A stretch of DNA of 16,971 bases from JBFWYO01 sp050186335 (GTDB lineage: Bacteria > Pseudomonadota > Alphaproteobacteria > Bin65): NCBI GenBank assembly GCA_050186335.1, contig JBFWYO010000092.1, forward strand, positions 1 to 16,971, written 5' to 3'. Below the pieces are notes generated by a model. The model did not search any database and was not told where the DNA came from. It saw only the letters and a program-made list of their open reading frames with translations. Shown here one piece after another: positions 6,651-13,316 of this stretch (position 1 is its first letter; each line of letters starts with the position of its first letter). Made by a program: the position numbers and the translations under genes.

Positions 6651-7301
6651 ATGCGAGGGCTGATCGTTGCAACGCTGGCGCTCGCCGCCGTCGCCGGTTG
6701 CACCCAGGTGCGGGACGCCGGCGACGGCGTCATGCAGGCGACACAACGCGTCGGCGATGGCGTGTGGACCGGCGCCAAGTCGCTCGGCGACGGGGTCGTC
6801 AAGGCCGGCCGCAATGTCGGCGATTTGACCGTCGGCACCGTGCAACGCGTCGGCAAGCTCGGCCAAAAGGACGAAACCGGCCTGCGCCCGCCCCTGCCGC
6901 CCGACCCGTGCCAGCAGTTCGGCCCGACGAGCGACGAATGCGCCCAGGACAAAGCCAGCGTGCAGCTGGTTTCGCGCCAGGCGGCCATCTACTTCGTCGC
7001 CGGCGAGATCAAAATCGGCGCCGATCAACGGGCGCAGATCGCAGAGATTGCGGCGCGGGTCCGCGCGGATGCGGAAACGGCCGTGCGGCTCGAAGCGTTC
7101 GCCGAACGCGGCGAAGCGCGCAATCAGGCCGAAGCCCACGCGCTCGCCACCCAGCGCGCGCGCGTCGTGCGCGAAGCATTCATGGCCGACGGCGTGCCGG
7201 GCGAACGCATCTACGTCGATGTGCGCGGCTGGAACATCGCGACCTTCGAGGATGCGCCCAGCGCCCGGCGCGTCTCGATCAATCTGGTCAGCCGCCGTTA
7301 G
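6651..7301 (+). CDS. OmpA-like lipoprotein with N-terminal 11-residue repeats
   Basis: A 216-residue probable outer-membrane lipoprotein. A short signal peptide ends in the lipobox AVAGC, so Cys17 would be lipidated. Residues 24-67 are four tandem 11-residue units beginning GDGV, probably an amphipathic helix or stalk. A Pro-rich linker holds Cys87 and Cys97. From about 104 the sequence follows the OmpA C-terminal fold: IYFVAGEIKIGADQRAQIAEIA, a VRLEAFAERGE strand, ATQRARVVREAF and GVPGERIYVDVRGWN. The usual peptidoglycan-binding TD of GHTDxxG is replaced by AE, while the Arg helix is kept, so murein binding is uncertain. ATG 6651 follows GGGGGATGTC. It lies 28 bases after terC and could be co-transcribed with it. 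Confidence 0.82.
   Translation: MRGLIVATLALAAVAGCTQVRDAGDGVMQATQRVGDGVWTGAKSLGDGVVKAGRNVGDLTVGTVQRVGKLGQKDETGLRPPLPPDPCQQFGPTSDECAQDKASVQLVSRQAAIYFVAGEIKIGADQRAQIAEIAARVRADAETAVRLEAFAERGEARNQAEAHALATQRARVVREAFMADGVPGERIYVDVRGWNIATFEDAPSARRVSINLVSRR
6720..6851 (+). repeat. four 33-bp coding repeats in the lipoprotein
   Basis: Four in-frame units of exactly 33 bases encode GDGVMQATQRV, GDGVWTGAKSL, GDGVVKAGRNV and GDLTVGTVQRV. A partial fifth GKL follows. The protein repeat is clear; the DNA copies have diverged except for the GGCGACGG-like start of each unit. Confidence 0.75.
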
Positions 7302-7308
7302 CCACGGG

Positions 7309-7337
7309 TTAACGCGGGCGCCAAATGCGAGTATGCT
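7309..7337 (+). promoter_or_regulatory. candidate promoter ahead of the ECHDC3-like gene
   Basis: TTAACG (7309-7314, 4 of 6) is followed after exactly 17 bases by TATGCT (7332-7337, 4 of 6), in the 58-base gap after the lipoprotein stop. It is followed by a 12-bp perfect palindrome CGGGCGCGCCCG (7339-7350) just before the Shine-Dalgarno. The match is moderate, so read-through from the terC side is also possible. Confidence 0.35.
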
Positions 7338-7350
7338 CCGGGCGCGCCCG

Positions 7351-7357
7351 AAGGAGG
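7351..7357 (+). promoter_or_regulatory. ribosome binding site that decides the ECHDC3-like start
   Basis: AAGGAGG is a near-perfect Shine-Dalgarno. It leaves only 2 bases to ATG 7360 but 8 bases to the in-frame GTG 7366, so the GTG two codons later may be the true start. The upstream in-frame ATG 7333 falls inside the candidate -10 box and is unlikely. Confidence 0.7.
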
Positions 7358-7359
7358 CA

Positions 7360-8166
7360 ATGCCCGTGTCCGCACCCGCGCCGAAACAAGCCGAGCCGAT
7401 TTTGCTGCGCAGCGACAACGACGGCGTCGCGACGCTGACGCTCAATCGTCCCGCTGCCCGCAATGCCCTGTCGACCGCCTTGATGGCGGAAATCCAGCGC
7501 GCGCTGGACGCGCTCAAGGACGACCGCAGCGTCAAGATCGTGGTCATCGCGGCCAATGGGCCGGCCTTCTGTTCGGGGCACGATCTCAAGGAAATCCGCG
7601 CCAATCCGAACCGGGAACTGTACGAGGCGCTGTTCACCCAATGCGGCCGCATGATGCAGTCGATCGTCAAGCTGCCGCAGCCGGTCATCGCCAAGGTGCA
7701 CGCGATGGCCTACGCCGCGGGTTGCCAGCTGGTCGCGACCTGCGATCTGGCGATCGCGTCCGACGACGCGACGTTCTGCACGCCGGGCGTCAACATCGGC
7801 CTGTTCTGCTCGACGCCGATGGTGGCCTTGACGCGCAATGTCGGCCGCAAGCGCGCCATGGAGATGCTGCTCGCCGGCGAGGCCATCAGCGCGGCCGAAG
7901 CCGCAAACTACGGGCTGGTCAATCGCGCCGTCGCCCCGGACAAGCTCGATCAGGCGGTATGGTCGCTGGCAACCAAGATCGCCGGCAAATCGCCGCTCAC
8001 CGTCAAGATCGGCAAGGAAGCGTTTTACAAGCAGATCGAAATGGACTTGGCGTCCGCCTACGACTATGCCAGCCGCACGATGACCATCAACATGCTCGCA
8101 CGCGATGCCGAAGAAGGCATCGATGCGTTTCTCGAAAAGCGTCCCCCCGAGTGGCAGAACCGCTGA
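7360..8166 (+). CDS. enoyl-CoA hydratase/isomerase superfamily protein, ECHDC3-like, catalytic glutamates missing
   Basis: A 268-residue crotonase-fold protein. The CoA-binding/oxyanion segment AFCSGHDLKE is at 69-78, and the second hole segment GCQLVATCDLAIASDDATF is at 121-139. The two glutamates of true hydratases are absent: the position matching rat mitochondrial Glu144 is Q123 (GCQL), and that matching Glu164 is G143 (TPGVNIGL). TPGVNIGLFCSTP and the C-terminal FYKQIEMDLASAY...EGIDAFLEKRPPEW are close to what I recall of mammalian ECHDC3, so this is probably its bacterial orthologue group, with an uncertain reaction. It keeps company with the CoA-binding protein and thioesterase, as I recall from other alphaproteobacteria. 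Its last 16 bases overlap the proposed GTG start of the next gene. Confidence 0.88.
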   Translation: MPVSAPAPKQAEPILLRSDNDGVATLTLNRPAARNALSTALMAEIQRALDALKDDRSVKIVVIAANGPAFCSGHDLKEIRANPNRELYEALFTQCGRMMQSIVKLPQPVIAKVHAMAYAAGCQLVATCDLAIASDDATFCTPGVNIGLFCSTPMVALTRNVGRKRAMEMLLAGEAISAAEAANYGLVNRAVAPDKLDQAVWSLATKIAGKSPLTVKIGKEAFYKQIEMDLASAYDYASRTMTINMLARDAEEGIDAFLEKRPPEWQNR

Positions 8167-9902
8167 AACCTCCACCGTCGACCCCGAGCGCCGATCGCCC
8201 CGCGGACAAGAAAGCGGCGCGGCGCATCGTGTATGTAAAGACCGATGCCGCTACGCATCGTGCCGGCGGCGGCGCCAGGCGACCCACGCCGCCGCAGCCC
8301 AAGGGGCCCGACAAACCACCGGCGACCAGGCAGATCGAACTTCCGCTCGGCGATCTGCGCCAGGAACAGATGGCCGCCACCCTGTTGAAGGCCGCCAAGC
8401 TGCATCGCGCGGGCAAGCGCAAGGACGCCGAACAACTCTATCGCGCCATTCTCGCGGCAGACCCGTTCAACGGCGACGCGCTGCATTTGCTGGGATTGAT
8501 TCTGAACGACCGCGGCCAGCGCGACGACGCCGCGCAGTCGATCGAGAAAGCGATCAGGCTGAACGAACGCAATCCCAATTTTCACAATTCGCTTGGTGTC
8601 GTCCTGCTCGGCATGAAGCGCGGGTTAGATGCGCGCCGTTGTTTTGAGCGCGTGCTCGAACTGGAGCCGGACTCGATCGATGCGCATTACAATCTCGGCG
8701 TCGAGGCGCACGAGCGCGGCGCCGTCGACGAGGCGGTGCGCCATTACCAGGACACGCTCGGGCGCAATCCCGACCACGCCGGCGCGCTCAACAATCTCGC
8801 CGCCATCGAGCTTGATCGCGACAATCTGCGCGTCGCCGAAACGCTGTCGCGCCGCGTCGTCGCCATACAGCCGCGCTCGACGACGGCGTGGAAGAATCTC
8901 GGCCGCGCGCTGCGCCACCAAGGACTGATCGCCGAAGCCGACGCGGCGTTCGGCAAAGCGCTCGAAATCGCGCCCGACGACGTCGAAGCCGCGTTCGGTC
9001 GCGCCATGACCACGCTGCTGGCCGGCAACTTGCTGGAGGGATTCCAGCAATACCAGGTGCGCTACCGGATGAAGGACAATCCGCCGCGCTACCAGGACCG
9101 GCCGATGTGGCGCGGCGAAGCGTTGCCCGGCCGCACGCTGCTCATTCACACCGAGCAGGGCCTGGGCGATGCGATCCAGTTCGCGCGCTATATCCCGATC
9201 GCCGCCGTGTCCAAGGCGCGCATCGTCGTCGAATGCCATTCGCCGCTGGCGCGGCTGTTCGCGCGCATTCAAGGCGTCGCCGATGTCGTGGCGCGCGGCA
9301 ATCCGGTGCCGCAATTCGACGTGCAGGTGCCGCTCATGGAACTGCCGCGCATCTTCCGTACCAAGCTCAACACCATCCCGACCAATCTGCCCTATCTGAG
9401 CGTCGACGAGGCTTGGCATCGCGAGAACCGACCGCTCGCCAAAGCGCCGGCGCAGTCGCTGAAGATCGGCCTGTGCCTGGGAACCGGTTCCCGCATGCGC
9501 GGCGCCAGCCGCAAAGCGTTGCCGCTCGATCGGGTGCGGGAAATCCTGCGCTCCGGCGCCGCGCATTTCGTCAATTTGCAGAAGGATGCAGCACCCGAGA
9601 CCGTCGCCTTGTTCGAACTGCACGGCGCCGACGATCCGTCGCCCGGCTTCGTCGATATGGCGACCACGGCGGCGATGATCGCAAAGCTCGATCTGGTCAT
9701 CTCGATCGACACGTCGGTCGCCCATCTAGCCGGTGCGCTCGACAAGCCAACCTGGCTGCTGCTGGCGTTCGCCAAGGATTGGCGCTGGCTGCTCGATCGG
9801 CCGGACAGTCCGTGGTATCCGTCGATGCGCCTGTTCCGTCAGTCGACGCCCGGCGACTGGGCCGGCCCGGTCGCCGAAATTCTTGCGGCGCTACGCGCGT
9901 GA
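8151..9902 (+). CDS. TPR protein with C-terminal glycosyltransferase-like (GT-B/GT9-type) domain, copy 1
   Basis: Up to 583 residues. Residues 1-73 are a Pro/Lys/Arg-rich disordered stretch. About six TPR units follow (roughly 78-285, e.g. HYNLGVEAHERGAVDEAVRHYQDTLGRNPDHA). Then comes a domain with EQGLGDAIQFARYIP (335 onward), IDTSVAHLAGALDKP, DWRWL, SPWYP and RLFRQ, as in TPR-linked proteins related to GT9 heptosyltransferases. Family members such as Caulobacter FlmG, as I recall, join TPRs to a glycosyltransferase for protein glycosylation. The second lobe has GLCLGTGSRMRG where copy 2 has the usual WAGNP, so sugar-nucleotide binding may be altered. GTG 8151 (overlapping the previous gene) keeps the tail; ATG 8370 has a better Shine-Dalgarno (AGGA, 5 bases) and would give 510 residues. 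No signal peptide or membrane segment. Confidence 0.85.
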   Translation: MAEPLKPPPSTPSADRPADKKAARRIVYVKTDAATHRAGGGARRPTPPQPKGPDKPPATRQIELPLGDLRQEQMAATLLKAAKLHRAGKRKDAEQLYRAILAADPFNGDALHLLGLILNDRGQRDDAAQSIEKAIRLNERNPNFHNSLGVVLLGMKRGLDARRCFERVLELEPDSIDAHYNLGVEAHERGAVDEAVRHYQDTLGRNPDHAGALNNLAAIELDRDNLRVAETLSRRVVAIQPRSTTAWKNLGRALRHQGLIAEADAAFGKALEIAPDDVEAAFGRAMTTLLAGNLLEGFQQYQVRYRMKDNPPRYQDRPMWRGEALPGRTLLIHTEQGLGDAIQFARYIPIAAVSKARIVVECHSPLARLFARIQGVADVVARGNPVPQFDVQVPLMELPRIFRTKLNTIPTNLPYLSVDEAWHRENRPLAKAPAQSLKIGLCLGTGSRMRGASRKALPLDRVREILRSGAAHFVNLQKDAAPETVALFELHGADDPSPGFVDMATTAAMIAKLDLVISIDTSVAHLAGALDKPTWLLLAFAKDWRWLLDRPDSPWYPSMRLFRQSTPGDWAGPVAEILAALRA

Positions 9903-11449
9903 CCGAAGATCGTCGGGCGCGCGTCGACCGGGCCATGAAGCTGCATCGCGTGGGCAAGTTCGCCGACGCGGGCACCATCTACGCCGACCTGTTGCGCGAA
10001 CAGCCGGCCGACGCCCGCGTGCTGCATCTCGCAGCGCTGGCGCATTATCAGAGCGGCGACGCGCGCAGCGCGGTGCCGCTGATTCGCGAAGCCGTGCGGC
10101 TGTCGCCGCGCACCAGCGAGTTCGTGTACGTGTACGGCGTCGTACTGCAGGCATTGCATCAATGGGACGAAGCGGCGGCGAGTTACGAGGCCGCCATCGT
10201 CCTCGACCCCCGGAACGCGCACGCGCACAACGGCTGGGGCGCCGTGCATCAATTCAAGGGGCGCAACGATGACGCCGTGCGCGCTTATCGCCGCGCGCTG
10301 GCGATCGACCCCAATCAGCCGGCAGTGCACGAAAATCTCGGACGCCTGCTCGCGGGTGAAGGCGAGACCGAACGCGGCATCGAACATCTGCGCCAAGCGA
10401 TCGGCTTGGCGCCGGAGAGCAAATCCGCGCATTTGGCGCTCGGCCGCGCGCTGCGCTTCGCCGGCCGGTGGTCCGAGGCGCTGGCCGCCGTCGAGCGGTG
10501 CCTGAGTCTCGACCCAAGCGACGCCGTGACGGTTTACGAGAAAGGCCTGGTGCAGCTCGGCCTCGGCGATTATCCCGCCGGCTTTGCGACGATCGAGGCG
10601 CGCGCCCGGCGGACCGATATGCGCCCGCGCCCCAAAGCGCCCCCGCTGTGGGACGGCGGCCCGCTGGCCGGCAAACGCGTCTGGCTGTTCGCCGAGCAGG
10701 GTCAGGGCGATCTCATTCAGTTCGCACGCTATATCCCGGACGTCGTTGCAGCCGGCGGCAGGCCCGTCGTCGAGGCGCATCCCAATCTGACGCGCCTGAT
10801 GTCCGCCGTGCCCGGAGTCGAGCGCGTCGTAGTCATGGGCGATGCGATCGCCGACGCGGACGTCCTGCTGCCGTATATGAGCCTGCCGCGCTTGTTCCGC
10901 GCCACGCGCGACGCACTGCCGCGCAAGGCCGGCTATCTGCGTGCGCCGCCCGAAGTCAAAGTCGAACTGCCGGCGGCGCGCGCGGGCGAACGCCGTGTCG
11001 GCATCGTCTGGGCGGGCAATCCGATGCGCGCGACCAACACTCACACGTCGGTTCCGTTGCCGGATCTTCTGCCGTTGCTGGAGACGCCGGGTCTTCGGTT
11101 TTTCAGTTTGCAGAAAGGCTCCGCCGCGGCCGACCTGCTGCTGTCGCCGGCGCGAGACAAGATCGTCGATCTCGACGCACGTCTGAGCGATTTCGCCGCG
11201 ACCGCCGCCGCGCTCGAGCAACTCGATCTCTTGATCACCACCGACACGGCGATTGCGCATCTGGCCGGCGCGCTCGGCAGACCCGCCTTTGTCATGCTGA
11301 GCGCAGCACCCGATTGGCGCTGGCAGGGTCCCGACCCCGCCAGATCGCCCTGGTACGATACGCTACGGCTGTTCCGCCAGACGCGGCTCAACGACTGGCA
11401 GCCGGTCATTGCGTCGCTCCAGCGGGCGCTTGCAAATCCAGTTCTTTAG
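9899..11449 (+). CDS. TPR protein with C-terminal glycosyltransferase-like domain, copy 2
   Basis: A 516-residue paralogue of the preceding gene, without its disordered N-terminus. TPR units fill about residues 8-230 (e.g. AHNGWGAVHQFKGRNDDAVRAYRRALAIDPNQP). The C-terminal domain opens with VWLFAEQGQGDLIQFARYIP (266 for the Glu) and keeps GIVWAGNPMRATN, TDTAIAHLAGALGRP, DWRW, SPWY and RLFRQ. This is the more canonical copy, with the WAGNP motif of the second Rossmann lobe present. It starts at GTG 9899, overlapping the stop of copy 1 as GTGA, so translation is coupled and the pair may form a complex or work in sequence. An internal ATG at 9935 is an alternative. A protein or surface-sugar glycosyltransferase role is inference; acceptor and donor are unknown. 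Confidence 0.87.
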   Translation: MTEDRRARVDRAMKLHRVGKFADAGTIYADLLREQPADARVLHLAALAHYQSGDARSAVPLIREAVRLSPRTSEFVYVYGVVLQALHQWDEAAASYEAAIVLDPRNAHAHNGWGAVHQFKGRNDDAVRAYRRALAIDPNQPAVHENLGRLLAGEGETERGIEHLRQAIGLAPESKSAHLALGRALRFAGRWSEALAAVERCLSLDPSDAVTVYEKGLVQLGLGDYPAGFATIEARARRTDMRPRPKAPPLWDGGPLAGKRVWLFAEQGQGDLIQFARYIPDVVAAGGRPVVEAHPNLTRLMSAVPGVERVVVMGDAIADADVLLPYMSLPRLFRATRDALPRKAGYLRAPPEVKVELPAARAGERRVGIVWAGNPMRATNTHTSVPLPDLLPLLETPGLRFFSLQKGSAAADLLLSPARDKIVDLDARLSDFAATAAALEQLDLLITTDTAIAHLAGALGRPAFVMLSAAPDWRWQGPDPARSPWYDTLRLFRQTRLNDWQPVIASLQRALANPVL

Positions 11450-11464
11450 TCCCAATTTGCCGCC

Positions 11465-11947
11465 ATGGATCACGACACCTATTCCGACGAGTACATCCGT
11501 GAAATTCTGGATTCCGTGAAGGTCATCGCCATGGTCGGGGCGAGCGCCAACTGGAATCGGCCCAGCTATTTCGCGATGAAATACCTCCAGCAGAAAGGTT
11601 TCCGGGTCATCCCGGTCAACCCGACGATCGAAGGCCAGGAGATCCTCGGCGAAAAAGTCTACGCCGGACTCGACGACGTTCCGGACAAGATCGACATGGT
11701 CGATATCTTCCGCAATTCGGAGGTGGCCAGCGGCTTGACCGACGACGCCATTCGCCTGGGCGCCAAGGTTGTATGGATGCAATTGGGCGTGCGCAACGAC
11801 GACGCCGCCAGGCGCGCGGAGGCGGCCGGGCTCAAAGTCGTCATGAACCGCTGCCCGAAAATCGAATATAGCCGCCTGTATGGCGAACTGGGCTGGGGCG
11901 GTTTCAACTCCGGCGTCATCAGCAGCAAGCGTAGAAAGGTCGTCTGA
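11465..11947 (+). CDS. CoA-binding domain protein (YccU type)
   Basis: A 160-residue single-domain Rossmann-type CoA-binding protein. The nucleotide-binding start VIAMVGASANWNRPSYFAMKYL is followed by GFRVIPVNPTIEGQEILGEKVYAGLDDVP, the family's signature. The later KVVWMQLGVRNDDAARRAEAAGLKVVMNRCPKIEY contains the conserved W-x-Q-x-G and the NRCPKIEY end typical of YccU-like proteins. Length fits the family; it lacks the ligase domains of acetate-CoA ligases. Its biochemical role is not established. It starts 15 bases after copy 2 of the TPR protein with no clear Shine-Dalgarno and ends 2 bases before metY. The constant pairing with the sulfhydrylase in related genomes, as I recall it, hints at a shared process. 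Confidence 0.9.
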   Translation: MDHDTYSDEYIREILDSVKVIAMVGASANWNRPSYFAMKYLQQKGFRVIPVNPTIEGQEILGEKVYAGLDDVPDKIDMVDIFRNSEVASGLTDDAIRLGAKVVWMQLGVRNDDAARRAEAAGLKVVMNRCPKIEYSRLYGELGWGGFNSGVISSKRRKVV

Positions 11948-11949
11948 TC

Positions 11950-13284
11950 ATGAGTACCGCCCCTCGGAGCACCGCGCCCCGTAAACCCGGCTTCGAAACC
12001 TTGACGGTCCACGCCGGCGCCGCCCCCGATCCGACCACCGGTGCCCGCAACACGCCGATTTACCAGACCACCTCGTTCGTTTTCGACGATGCGGATCACG
12101 CGGCCTCGTTGTTCAACCTGCAGCAGCCGGGTTTCATCTATTCGCGGCTGACCAACCCGACGGTTTCGGTGTTGGAAGAGCGCATCGCGGCGCTCGAAGG
12201 CGGCCGCGGCGCGACCGCGACCTCGTCCGGCCATGCGGCGCAGATTCTCGCGCTGTTCCCGCTCATGCAACCCGGTTCGGAGGTGATCGCGGCGACGAAA
12301 TTGTACGGCGGTTCGATCAACCAGATGCGCCACAGCTACAAGAAGTTCGGCTGGAACGCGGTATTCGTCGATCCGGACAAGCCGGAGAACTTCAAGAACG
12401 CGCTGTCCGACAAGACCCGCGCGATCTTCGTCGAAAGCCTGGCCAATCCGGGCGGCGTCGTGGTCGATCTGGAGCAAGTCGCGAAAATCGCCAAGGAAGC
12501 CGGCGTGCCGCTGATCGTCGACAACACGATGGCGACGCCGTTTCTGTGCCGGCCGTTCGAATGGGGTGCGGACTTGGTGGTCCATTCGACCACCAAGTTC
12601 ATTTCCGGCAACGGCGCCGCGATCGGCGGCGTGGTCGTCGATTCCGGCACTTTCAACTGGCTGCGCTACGGCGACAAATTCGCCAGCCTGACCAAGCCGG
12701 CGCCCGAGTATCACGGGCTGACCTTTGCCGAGACGTTCGGCGATCTGTCCTACACGGTCTACGGCCACGCCGTCGGACTTCGGGACTTGGGCGCGTGCCA
12801 GTCGCCGATGAACGCGTGGATCACCTTGCAGGGCGTCGAAACCCTGGCCTTGCGCATGGAGCGGCACTGCGCGAACGCGCAAAAAGTCGCCGAATTCCTC
12901 GAAGGTCACAAGAATGTCGCCTGGGTGTTCTACGCCGGGCTGAAGTCGAACCCGTACCACGCGCTGCAGCAGAAATACCTGCCGAAGGGCGCGGGTTCGG
13001 TGTTTACCTTCGGGGTCAAAGGCGGCTACGAGGCCGGCATCGCGGTGGTCGAGAACGTCGAACTGTTCAGCCACTTGGCCAATATCGGCGACACCCGCTC
13101 GCTGATCATCCACCCCGCCTCGACCACGCATCGCCAGCTGACGCCGGAGCAGCTGAAAGCCGCCGGCGCCGGCGAAGACGTGGTGCGCCTCTCGATCGGC
13201 ATCGAATCGGTCGAAGACATCATCGCCGATCTCGATCAGGCGCTGAACAAGGCCGGCGGAGCGAAAAGCAAAGCAGCCGAGTAA
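11950..13284 (+). CDS. metY: O-acetylhomoserine aminocarboxypropyltransferase (sulfhydrylase)
   Basis: A 444-residue PLP enzyme of the Cys/Met-metabolism family. It makes homocysteine from O-acetylhomoserine and sulfide, the direct-sulfhydrylation route to methionine. It begins with the FETLTVHAG and NTPIYQTTSFVF stretches, has YSRLTNPTV for phosphate contact, and the PLP lysine is K216 in HSTTKFISGNG. The LSIGIESVEDIIADLDQAL end is standard. The roughly 50-residue insertion around NWLRYGDKFASLTKPAPEYHG distinguishes MetY from shorter MetB/MetZ enzymes. ATG 11950 follows AAAGG and lies 2 bases after the CoA-binding stop, so the two are translated together. I see no SAM riboswitch directly upstream, unlike many alphaproteobacterial met genes. 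The gene converges on rtcB across 32 bases with no evident terminator. Confidence 0.94.
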   Translation: MSTAPRSTAPRKPGFETLTVHAGAAPDPTTGARNTPIYQTTSFVFDDADHAASLFNLQQPGFIYSRLTNPTVSVLEERIAALEGGRGATATSSGHAAQILALFPLMQPGSEVIAATKLYGGSINQMRHSYKKFGWNAVFVDPDKPENFKNALSDKTRAIFVESLANPGGVVVDLEQVAKIAKEAGVPLIVDNTMATPFLCRPFEWGADLVVHSTTKFISGNGAAIGGVVVDSGTFNWLRYGDKFASLTKPAPEYHGLTFAETFGDLSYTVYGHAVGLRDLGACQSPMNAWITLQGVETLALRMERHCANAQKVAEFLEGHKNVAWVFYAGLKSNPYHALQQKYLPKGAGSVFTFGVKGGYEAGIAVVENVELFSHLANIGDTRSLIIHPASTTHRQLTPEQLKAAGAGEDVVRLSIGIESVEDIIADLDQALNKAGGAKSKAAE

Positions 13285-13316
13285 ACCCGAGCCGACGTTC
13301 CGGCCGAGCGCCCAGC

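Noticed and set aside
5771..6988. A 405-codon minus-strand open frame over terC and the lipoprotein
   Set aside because: It has low-complexity Gln/Asp/Arg-rich translation with no domain, and terC and the lipoprotein on the other strand are well supported.
11900..11949. SAM riboswitch before metY
   Set aside because: Only 2 bases separate metY from the CoA-binding gene, and the preceding sequence is conserved coding DNA.
13285..13316. Terminator between metY and rtcB
   Set aside because: The 32-base gap contains no hairpin with a following T run.
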